Source: Halisarca cf. caerulea (Eukaryota; Porifera; Demospongiae; Chondrillida; Halisarcidae). From it: DNA of 64,000 bases. The notes below the pieces were generated by a model. That model ran no database searches. It saw nothing but the letters and a program-made list of their open reading frames with translations, and was not told where the DNA came from. Location: contig CAUJGJ010000040.1 of the NCBI GenBank assembly GCA_963170055.1, positions 1,608,801 to 1,672,800 of the forward strand, written 5' to 3'. Positions within the stretch are counted from its first letter, which is position 1, and every line of letters starts with the position of its first letter. A program made the position numbers and the translations under genes. This document shows, one piece after another, positions 55,590 to 64,000 of this stretch.

Positions 55590-56270
55590 AATAATGAAGT
55601 CTCTATCCAATCTTTGGCACAAACTTGGTCATCCACTGCAGGAAGTACCAGCATCAACTCACAACCATTAAGAAATGATTAAGAGGATTCCTGGCCACCC
55701 TCCCAACAGCAGAACTCCCAATTCCGCACCTCCAAGAGGACAGAAATCTTCTGCTGGAGTCCACATTGATGAGCACTCAGTCGTGTCTGTACAGGAGGGG
55801 CTTGGCCTCGACCCTCTGTAGAGGGGACACTCCGGCTTCCACCAGAGAACAGACGGTGACCCAGTGGCAACACCTCATGTTTTATTGACTTCAGCTAAGG
55901 GAGAGAAAGAAATAGAAAGCAAAATAACAAAAAGAAACAAAACGAAGCAAGTGCATATCACACAAACTTAGAAAAGTGCACCTGAAATATCAATGCATGG
56001 TAATGATTCTATGCAGCAAAAATAACATACAAACATACCAAACAGTGGATTCTAGTCATCCCGAGAAACACTCCTTCCATAGATGTATCCAAGGCATTGA
56101 TGAAGGCTCCATGGTGATGATAGAGGTGTGTAAGGGACGTCACAGAGGGTTTCTGGATGGACACGGACCTATCCAGGGCAAAAGTAGACGTAATAGCTTA
56201 ACACAACAGCTGGTTGGTATGAAATGGGTGTATTTGAAGATTAAAATGTTGGGCCAGTAATGTGTGTATG
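55590..56270. repeat. Segmental duplication P, copy 1
   Basis: About 90% identical by eye to 57405-58085, same orientation. Shared landmarks: CACTGCAGGAAGTACCAGCA, GGATTCCTGGCCACCCTCCC and AGAAACCCTCTGTGACGTC (on the minus strand). The copy ends at the G2 element, and copy 2 ends at a GT microsatellite in the equivalent place. Confidence 0.8.
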
Positions 56271-56276
56271 TGTGCG

Positions 56277-57155
56277 CAGGTAAGTTATGTCCAATTTTGC
56301 CATAAAACAAAATGGCGGCCGATTCCGAACGTCTCGAATTCAAGGCCTTGTTTTAACTTTTTGTAGATGCCAAGCCTCAAAACCCAGCATAAACAGAGAG
56401 TATAACCTTTATATGTTATGCATATGTACATAAAGCAACCAATAATCTTTTGAAATTTCTGTTTGACCGATTTTCCGTCACCATATGAAAATAGTAAAGA
56501 TTCAAAAACGCAGTCGAGAAAATCTCCGAGTTTGAGCACACAAGTCAATTCACAAGACACAACATGTCCTTATCTTACTTTCCTGGTTATGGGAGAGCAA
56601 TAGTCCATCCCTCCGCTGTTATGTCCAAGGATTTTTGCTTTAAAAGTACGGTAGTAACAGCAAACGGCTTGACAAAAACTGAACGGAAAGATGTACAGTC
56701 TTCCCATAACCAGCATTTGAAGTTCGGTCTTTAAGGGATAATCTGACGTAGTTTCAAACATACAGACCAAAGTTTGCTCGACCGCGTTTTTGGACATAAC
56801 TTTCTTATGGACAAGAGTTCTTCTCTAGCCTTGGTCACATGTTCATCACATGTTTTCGAGTGTAGAGAGGCTAATTTATACGCAGTATATACGGTCAAAA
56901 CTTCGAAGGCGAGTCAGAACTTTCGAAGTTCGATCGCTCGCAAATTTGCAAGTTTGGAGTTTACTACCATCCATTTGCTAACTTGCTCGGCCAGAATCCC
57001 TTCTATTGATGGTGCAACCATTCAAATCTTGAATATTAGCGAGATGGTCACACGGTAAGAACGTGATAATTTGCATTAGGCGTGACGATTTAATCGCATA
57101 CCTGTCAAAACCACAAGATACCCTTTGCAACCACGAATCTGCCATAACCTACCTG
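56277..57155. mobile_element. G-family MITE, copy 2
   Basis: 879 bases with CAGGTAAGTTATG at the left and CATAACCTACCTG at the right. It aligns along most of its length with 10658-11504 (GTCAATTCACAAGA, CTTCCCATAACCAG, AACTTTCTTATGGACAAGAG). Non-coding. Confidence 0.75.
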
Positions 57156-57174
57156 CGTGTGTTTGTGTGTGTTT

Positions 57175-57345
57175 AGTGATTATATTCACCAAATAGCAGC
57201 TCAATCCCATCATTGTCAAAAACCAGTCCAATCATTCTTCCCACTACAAAAACAAAACAGCAATTACCAATCTGTTCAACTGCGATTGAACTCACCAAAC
57301 AGTGACTCCTGTTGCTGTAAGAGGTCTCTATCTTCTGTCCTCCCC
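57175..57345 (-). other. Two candidate small exons of an unidentified gene
   Basis: On the minus strand GRTEDRDLLQQQESLFG is followed by a GTGAGT donor, a 50-odd-base intron ending TTTTTTGTAG, and a second exon GRMIGLVFDNDGIELLFG ending at GTGAAT, with both junctions in phase 1. An equivalent pair at 58120-58320 has a stop codon in the first exon. The reading and phases are convincing but the protein family is not recognised. Confidence 0.4.
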
Positions 57346-57404
57346 ACCACTATGAGAAGTCTCCATACTTATGTGCCTTGACGTATCCGTGGACACTAAT
57401 GAAG

Positions 57405-58085
57405 TCTCTATCAAATCTTTGGTGCAAACTCGGTCGCCCACTGCAGGAAGTACCAGCATCAACTCCCAACCCTTAATAAATGATTGAGAGGATTCCTGGC
57501 CACCCTCCCAACAGCAGAACTCTCTAATCTGCACCTCCAATAGGACAGAAATCTTCTGCTGGAGTCCACATTTGATGAGCACTCAGTCGTGTCTGTACAG
57601 GAGGGGCACGGCCTCGACCCTCCGCAGAGGGGACACTCCGGCTTCCTCCCAAGACCAGACGGTGACCCAGTGGCAGCACCTCATGTTTTATTGACTTCAG
57701 CTAAGGGAGAGAAAGAAATAAGAAGCGAAATAAAAAGCAAAATTAACTAAAAGAAACAAAACAAAACAAATGCATATCACACAAACCTAAAAAAGAGCAA
57801 CTGAAAGATCAATGGTATGGTAATGATTCCATGCAGCAAAAATAACATACAAACATACCAAACAGTGGATTCTAGACATCCCGAGAAATGCTCCTTCCGT
57901 AGATGTATCCAAGGCGTTGATGAAGGCTCCATGGCGATGATAGAGGTGTGTAGGGGACGTCACAGAGGGTTTCTGGATTGACACTGACCTATCCAGGGCA
58001 AAAGCAGACGTAAAAGCTTAACATAAGAGCTGGTAGTTATGAAATGGGTGTGTTTGAAGATTAAAATGTTGGGCCAGTAATGTGT
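57405..58085. repeat. Segmental duplication P, copy 2
   Basis: Second copy of 55590-56270. On the minus strand a reading LYHRHGAFINALDTSTEGAF ends at a possible GTATGT donor in both copies, so a minus-strand gene may have been duplicated. Confidence 0.8.
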
Positions 58086-58118
58086 GTATGTGTGTGTGTG
58101 CGTGTGTGTGTGTGTGTG
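58082..58118. repeat. (GT)n microsatellite
   Basis: Interrupted GT run joining duplication P copy 2 to the duplicated small-exon pair. Confidence 0.9.
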
Positions 58119-58119
58119 T

Positions 58120-58320
58120 AGTGATTATACTCACCAAATAGCAGCTCAATCCCGTCACTGTCAAAATTCAGTCCAATCATTCTTCTCACTACAAAAACAA
58201 AACAGCAGTTACCAATCTGTTCAACTGCGATTGAACTCACCAAACAGCAACTATTGTCGCTGTAAGAGGTCGCTATCTTCTGTCCTCCCCACCACTACAA
58301 GAAGTCTCCATACATACCAA
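58120..58320 (-). pseudogene. Duplicate of the small-exon pair, with a stop
   Basis: Matches 57175-57345. The first exon reads TEDSDLLQRQ and then hits TAG; the second (RRMIGLNFDSDGIELLFG) is open. Splice sites are kept. Confidence 0.4.
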
Positions 58321-58362
58321 AGATCGACTTGCTCAAGGCCTCAAACTTTTGCCTACAATAAA

Positions 58363-58442
58363 TCTTAGTTTCACGTCGCCAGCTGCTTTCCCTTGATGCT
58401 CGTAAAGGAGAAACAGAAAGGGCTGGCGATGCAAAACTAAGC
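58363..58442. repeat. J-family foldback, copy 2
   Basis: CTTAGTTTCACGTCGCCAGC pairs with GCTGGCGATGCAAAACTAAG around a roughly 40-base loop. Confidence 0.7.
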
Positions 58443-58633
58443 GAATCAAAAGACAAATTGTAGTTTAAACACATCAGTAAAAGTCGAGGTTACTGCGCTC
58501 ACCGGATTAGAGGTTCTTTGGGCTTCTTTCCTTCAGAAAAAGATTGTCTTTCATCTTTGATGACTTTTAGTGTGCATATGAAATTGCAGCACCAAAATTT
58601 AGAAGTAGTTTGCCTTTCTCATACTTATACAGG

Positions 58634-58745
58634 AAACGAGCTGTGGCACCTCAAGAAATCCAGGAGAGGATAATCCAAGAGTGCCACGGGGGTCAACTGA
58701 GTGGGTACTTTGCTACAGAGTGTACAGAACACTTGCTGCATGTTG
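58634..58745 (+). pseudogene. Ty3/gypsy-type integrase zinc-domain fragment
   Basis: About 35 codons around VAPQEIQERIIQECHGGQLS and a following FATECTEHLL resemble the H2C2 zinc-binding start of LTR-retrotransposon integrases. The flanking reverse transcriptase and catalytic core are absent and the frame ends at 58795. A small relic. Confidence 0.55.
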
Positions 58746-58883
58746 GTGGTGGCGTGGTTCTGAATATAAGAAAACTGAATTCAGATTCAGAATAAGTGTC
58801 TTTGTCTTCATTGCTTGATACCGCCTTATACTATGGGCGCTTAAGTTCCCTCATTCGTTTATGGTGGTTTTTCAAAAGGTACA

Positions 58884-59148
58884 CAGGTAGGTTATGTGCA
58901 TTCTGCACATATGACTAAATGGCATATGCTAACCTCAATTGTAAATACACTACATTTTTTCTTTTCAGTTTTGGTGTAAGAGTAAAATAAAGGTTCTGTA
59001 CAGTAGCTTTACATTATAATTTTACATTTCTGCACTCAGAACAGTCACAAAGATCTGATCCTGTCAATAGACTTGCAGATTCTGAAGTCAAATCCTGTCA
59101 AAGCCACAAAACATCATTTGCAACCACGAATCTGCCATAACTTACCTG
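58884..59148. mobile_element. G-family MITE, copy 3 (short)
   Basis: 265 bases between CAGGTAGGTTATG and CATAACTTACCTG. The last 45 bases (TTGCAACCACGAATCTGCCA) are shared with the other two copies; the middle is deleted. Confidence 0.65.
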
Positions 59149-59454
59149 CATGGTTTCATCGTCATTGTTTTCACCATTGCTCATTTTGTTATGTTCCACA
59201 TTTCCGCATTCAAACAAGACTATTGACTATTATTGGGAAGTACATGTATAGTTTAATGAATAGCTTTTGTGAATTTTGATATATTACCTGATTATTATAG
59301 TAATGTACTCAATGTATTCCGATTGTGTATAATACAGCTCTATTTACTGTTCTGAAGGTAACACATACAAATCAATGAGTATATTGGATGTCTTCAGCAA
59401 GTGTGTAGGGCGACACCATGAAGAAAATCTGTACAAAGTCCAAAATATCATAAT
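59149..59454. other. 5' flank of the receptor pseudogene
   Basis: AT-rich with no supported gene. It lacks the repeat block that precedes receptor copy 2. Confidence 0.4.
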
Positions 59455-60441
59455 TTGCTAGTTGAAAAAGTGATGATGTTGCTGGTGAAAGATACCAATG
59501 GAACACTTGCTACTGAAGAGCAGTATATCAGAGGATTTGCCTATTACAGTGTGTGCATTGTAGTCTTCTTCATAGTGCCAATGTTTTCTATTAATATCTC
59601 TCTCATGGTATCAGTATTTGTGGAGAAAACAATACCAATAGCGATTTGATTCATACTTTGCAACATCTTGGGGGCATTAGAAGTGGTCATACTTTGATTG
59701 GGTATAACCTTTACGCACAGCATCGTCCTGTCAGTCCAACATCACCTACTGCAATCTGACACGGTTTGCCGCTTAATGTACACCACTGTGGGAGTTGGCT
59801 CCTCTTCTCGTCTCATTCTCATACCGACATTTGCAATTGTTGTAGTCATTTTGGTCCGTCATCGGATTACAAAGATAAGACTTCTGCCCACTATAGTGTC
59901 AGTGATGTTTCTATGGTTGTTTTCCACAATTCCCAACCTGCTAGTATTTTCACCTAAATTTTGGATGTTCACTGCAGTCACTGACGACCAATGCTCTCCA
60001 TATGCTACCAGTGCCCTAACAGTAACACATACATTTGCTTATATCACTGTGTATGGTTTATGCAGTCTGCTCATCACTACAGTCAGTACCATCTATGGGA
60101 TTGTGCACATCAAGAGAAACACTATTTCTCAGGACAGAAGTGTACTGAAAAACATGATAAAATTTGCCACCTTTTTATTACTTGGCAACACAATTAGCTT
60201 TATTGGCACATCATTTGTACTTCTGATTGGTACATTTCCACTTGTTGGAATGAGACACAAGGAACAGGGCGAAGCTCTGGTTTATGTACAAGGCGTTACT
60301 GTCATGCGTTCCCTGATACCACCTCTTATTTTGCTCTTTGTTTTCTTCAAACCCATGAGGATGCGCATTTGTAGCCTTTTTTGCTTTGTGTGCTACAAGA
60401 TAAAAGACAAGATTACTTCAACTAATTTAGTGATTCCATGA
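59455..60441 (+). pseudogene. Seven-transmembrane receptor (family copy 3) with two in-frame TGA stops
   Basis: The reading frame is continuous from 59455 to 60441 except for TGA at 59647 and TGA at about 59695. Aligned with the copies at 9416 and 26660, these fall at an arginine or lysine position and a glycine position near helix 2, so each is explained by one base change (CGA or AGA to TGA; GGA to TGA). The rest is well kept: helix-3 cysteine (DTVCRLMYT), loop cysteine (DQCSPYA), FFKPMRMRICSL after helix 7. N-terminal glycosylation site NGTLA. No frameshift is seen, so loss of function appears recent or the second start (59698) yields a truncated protein lacking helix 1. Confidence 0.75.
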
Positions 60442-60651
60442 GTATTTAGTTGTGCATATTAATCACTTGTTCATAGTTACACTACTGTTTTCATCCATGA
60501 TAGTCATAAATGTCTGCATGCACATCGTTTCTTCTTATCTGCTGGTAGTCTCACATCAAGTATTTTCTCCATGTGTTTGTAGTGTATTGCAGCATGTTTG
60601 TTGATTGTACTTAGGCTTTAATGTATCTGTATGTCCTACCCCTCAGTGTAT
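60442..60651. other. 3' flank of the receptor pseudogene
   Basis: No gene; sequence between the pseudogene stop and the TTAA at 60652. Confidence 0.5.
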
Positions 60652-61008
60652 TAACCCTTTTTGTGCGCGTTAGGTTTTTTCGCATGCCCCTTATCTTGCA
60701 CGAGACAATATTTTGTTTGTGAACTTTAGAGTTGGGAAACTGCTTCAATTTCGGACGTTAACTACAGAAACTGTTTTGTTTTGGACTGAAAGCTACAGCA
60801 TAACACCTTTCGGCTGATTTTCAAGGATATTTTGCTTCCTTTGCCGGTTAACCCTTTATCGTGTGTAAACTCACGCGACAAAATTAGTGTTATCATGGAT
60901 AAGCCACTATAGTGGCTCAGCCCGTGGTCGTGGACGATTGCGAAACTTCAGCCGATTTCTTTCAAAATTTGTACATAGGCTACACATAGTGTACATTGTT
61001 CAAATCTG

Positions 61009-61739
61009 CGCATGTGGGACATGTCCGCGCTAATTCGGAGGTGTGAAAATTTCGGTCGTTTTTACAGCTTCTGTTCTCAACTTGTAGTAGATGCAGAGAG
61101 TCAAACAAGGGATTAAAATACAGGCAGACACGTAGACTTTCGTACGATTACCTTTTTCGAAGGCTTGCTTTTATCGCAAAGAAGCTACTGAGGTTTTCCT
61201 AACCCCTATTGAAAAGCGAAACGCTCTGGGTGCTACCTGGCGGAACGCTTCCAAGACTATTTTTTAACATAAATCGCTATAACAAAACATTTACTAACTT
61301 TTCCATGCGGGTGAGTTGGCCGTTCCTTTCCAAAGCTGAGATCTGATCAATTGGCCATCAAAAGCAAGCGTTCAAGCTCCTGTAACTTGGGACAGGAACA
61401 AAAGCTCTCTCTCACCCGCATGGAAAAGTTGTATATTTCCGATGGCTCGAAGTTGATACCAAGAAACTGTCTCCAGCTAGTTCCCTCACGTAGCACCCAG
61501 CCGAAAACTATGATTCAGAAGAACAGCGAGTTAGGTCACAAGCCAGCGTGTGACAGAGCAACCGTGACGACAGAACACGTCACTAAACGCGGATTCGCTA
61601 TTCGTATACGCCCGAATATTAGTCCAAATCACGAGATAACTGCGTGACTAATAACTTGTAAGCGTTGAAAAATTACATTTTATCGCTATGCAACCTGGGT
61701 AGCGCTATCATAACAGATCCTGGACATGTCTCACATGCG
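61009..61739. mobile_element. K-family MITE, copy 6
   Basis: A complete 731-base copy inserted 3' of the transposase gene of E2. TG flanks both sides, and element E1 supplies the uninserted sequence with a single TG, so the 2-bp duplication is shown directly. Nearly identical to copy 5 at 30757. Confidence 0.92.
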
Positions 61740-61897
61740 TGTGCTAATACTGTTCTACAATACATAAGAAGCGAGTAATGAAGCATACAAACTGTACGTA
61801 CGAAAAGAAAGTATACAAAGTTATACGAGAGTATATTACATTATGCGGTAGTTATACAACAACTATTCAAGTATGCGGAGAGTGCTGTGAAAAGTCT

Positions 61898-63553
61898 TTA
61901 CTGAGGAGTGTGGTAAAGACGGAAACAAGGGACTACACAAAGAGGAACGGGCTCCTTGCTGTTGCATTGCTTGCAACAATACTTTGTCCTCTTCCTGTTC
62001 TCAGCAGTGGAGCAGTATCGGCAGTTTAACGCAGTTACGAGGAGATCCGCGAAGTGACGCTCACAGAACCGGATCGTAGGCGGAACACTCTCTACCGAGA
62101 CTCGGGCTCGTCTCTTTCTGGAGGTATGTAGGGTCATCAGCTCTCGTGCCAGCTCCAGCCTGAATTCCTTCTGAGTTCGGTTAGGGCTGTGGGAAGATTC
62201 TGTCTCCAGAATATGGGCGTCCAAGAAGAAGTAAAAGAGCCTGTGCCACCACTTCTTCGCCTTCCTGGAACAAGTGTACACTTGGCGCTTGCAGTCGGCC
62301 AAGTCCACACCGCCCATGTTCTCGTTGTACAGCTTCACTGCCAGTGGACAGCTAACTGCTGTCCTGGTGCCATCCTTATTCTTCCTCATGACGGTTGTAG
62401 TGGTGTTGGGATCACAGACTGTTTGTAAGAAGTCAATGTTCTTCCTGTCCTTCCACACAAAGCACTGGACGTTTCCAACAAGCTGGGACTTTTGCTGGCC
62501 TCGTTCAAGTGTCACCTTCTTCAGTGTTGTTGGGTACTTCTTGCGATTGGAGCGTGCTGTACCACAGCAGTATGTGTTGTTGCGAAGAAGCTCCTCGGCC
62601 AGATCAACGCTGGAGAAGTAGTTATCGAAGTATAGATGATGGCCCTTGTTGTAGATGTACTTTGCCAGCTGGAGGACAACTGCTGTACTCAGGCTTGTCT
62701 CACATGACTCTCCGGTGGAACCCTCGTACACTTCACAATCGTTCGTCAGACCGTTAGGAGAGCAGCGACACCACACCTTGAAGCCACGTTTGGTAGGCTT
62801 CATGGGCATATACTGCTTCATTGCATTTCGCCCCTTGAAGCCTACCATGGCCTCATCAATGGACTGCTCTCTTGGTGGGTTGTAGCATGCTCTCCAGGTC
62901 TAACGAAGACGTTCGATGAGGGGACGGATCTTGTGGAGGCGGTCATATCCTGGCTGGTTGCGTGGTACAGCTGTGGAGTTATCATTCGAATGGAAGCAAC
63001 GCAACAACACCTTAAAACGGTCGATTGGCATTCCCGCAGTGATACCAGGAACACCAAGCAAGGAGTCACCAGACCAGTAGTCAGCAAAACCAGGCAAGAC
63101 ATGAACACCCATTGCAACAATGATTCCCAAGAAAAGGTACATCTCTGACACGCAGGTGTCGTACCACTTGTAGCGGGAAGCAGGTGGATTTTGTGCCGCA
63201 TACAAGTTTGTCTGTTGTACCAGCATGTCCATTACTGTATTTCCAAATGTAATGTTGAAAAAATCAAGTGCTGTTGCTGTTCTGTGCATATCTTGTACTG
63301 GGCCAACTGGCTCTTCGAACCGAAGTTGGTCAATGCCTGACGAATTCGGACCCGAATCAGTGAACTGGGTGCTAAGTGTTGGCTGTTGGGGCTCGTCGTC
63401 CACGTCGTCGGACTCTTCGGCTTGCTGAAGAGGGTCTGCTACCGCTAAACCTAAAGGAGAGAGGTCTTCTTCGTCCGAGCTGGCATCAGAATTGTCCCAG
63501 TCGGGCTCGTTGACCATGCGCGCTATATTCTCGGCTCTCAGCTCTTTTGCCAT
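61898..63553 (-). pseudogene. piggyBac transposase of E2, one nonsense change and a 15-base deletion
   Basis: Otherwise matches the intact E1 transposase almost residue for residue. A TAG at 62902-62900 replaces the CAG of E1 (glutamine, 218th codon), stopping before the catalytic core. About 680 bases later five codons (VGIVN in E1) are missing, at a place where GTCGGCATCGTC has internal repetition, suggesting slippage. The DDD motifs and cysteine-rich tail are otherwise present. Confidence 0.92.
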
Positions 63554-64000
63554 TCTCGAAGGTAACTATGGTTAGTTTACCGCCTTTTTATGTTTTAGAA
63601 TAACTATGACACTGTTTTGGAGGGCTAATGTGTGAAAGAACCAGATGTTAGTTTCTTTGATCTCGACGATAATACGGTAGATAATGACCCTTCGTAAAGT
63701 ACCGACTGTGTGCGATCGGAATCGTATTTTGCCTACTTTTAGGCTCTAATGTCCGTACAGATGATCACTGTCGACGGCAAGCTAAGATTGTAGCTTAGAG
63801 AAGCTGCTATTTTGTTCAAAATGTAAGTTAAAGAACGAGCCACTATAGTGGCCTATCCACGATAACGCTTACGTAATTTCAGTTGTTGTTCCACATATGC
63901 AGCTGTCACGTGCGAGCCACTATAGTGGCTTATCCACGATAAAGGGTTAAAGAAGAACAAAGATAGAAAAGAAGAACAAGCATTATATGTGAATGAATTT

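Larger units (their letters stand above)
60848..63950 (-). mobile_element. piggyBac transposon E2, inactive, carrying a K MITE
   Basis: Bounded by TTAA (60848-60851, 63947-63950), inverted relative to E1 and nearly identical to it in the termini, 5' leader and coding region. Subtracting the K MITE (61009-61739) and its 2-bp duplication gives about 2370 bases, the E1 length minus a 15-base deletion. The transposase gene is broken. Confidence 0.92.
60652..64000. mobile_element. I-family TTAA element, left end (rest beyond the window)
   Basis: TTAACCCTTTTTGTGCGCG starts a terminus organised like the B long end (an outer block, then CCCCTTATCTTGCACGAG). It continues only to 60847, where piggyBac E2 is inserted at a TTAA. 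Sequence after 63950 is probably the continuation, but the right end is not in the window. Confidence 0.5.

Noticed and set aside
59647..59697. TGA codons in the receptor pseudogene read as selenocysteine
   Set aside because: Paralogues have Arg/Lys and Gly at these sites, not Cys, and I saw no SECIS-like hairpin downstream.

Overview
This is animal (metazoan) nuclear DNA, AT-rich and crowded with transposons. Short introns with GT-AG sites, cadherin-like and 7TM receptor genes, piggyBac, Tc1/mariner and PIF/Harbinger elements, interstitial TTAGGG arrays and microsatellites all point to an early-branching marine invertebrate. A demosponge is my best guess, but it is an inference and not proven by the sequence.

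Host genes. Three related single-exon 7TM receptor genes lie on the + strand: 9416-10351 and 26660-27640 are intact, and 59455-60441 is a pseudogene. Decayed pieces of their 5' regions lie at 16250-16560 and 25290-25735, so this looks like a locally duplicated receptor family. A single-exon protein with a PD-(D/E)XK-nuclease-like core is at 20383-21000. Two related multi-exon genes run on the - strand, 43086 down to 33334 and 33197 down to at least 29350. Each encodes a signal peptide, cadherin-like segments, a WP-containing cysteine-rich (HRM-like) exon and a C-x-C cysteine-rich exon. I built these models from splice sites whose phases agree.

Mobile DNA dominates. From 781 to 7250 a small MITE (K family) is split by a fragment of a TTAA element and by a piggyBac element. 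The piggyBac transposase gene is in turn split by a 3.37 kb Tc1-type element that carries a BEN-domain protein gene beside its transposase. An intact piggyBac (33737-36122) sits in an intron of the larger cadherin-like gene. A near-identical but dead copy (60848-63950) carries a K MITE and itself sits in another TTAA element that runs off the window. At least six families of TTAA-flanked elements are present (called A, B, C, D, E and F here, plus one end of a seventh, I). Other residents are a PIF/Harbinger relic with a MADF domain, a pogo/Tigger fragment, several orphan restriction-like-endonuclease tails of a non-LTR retrotransposon, a Ty3/gypsy integrase fragment, foldback elements, and five copies of a roughly 60 bp hairpin whose stems vary but stay paired.

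Layout: 1-7.3 kb nested transposons; 8-11.5 kb first receptor gene and a MITE; 12-18 kb MITEs, an endonuclease tail and TTAA elements; 18-22 kb a promoter and signal-peptide duplicate and the nuclease-like gene; 22-25 kb nested TTAA elements; 25-28 kb second receptor gene; 28-43 kb the two cadherin-like genes with transposons in their introns; 43-52 kb duplicated retroelement tails, Harbinger, pogo and K elements; 52-59 kb tandem and segmental duplications; 59-64 kb receptor pseudogene and the second piggyBac. No CRISPR array, rRNA or tRNA was recognised.
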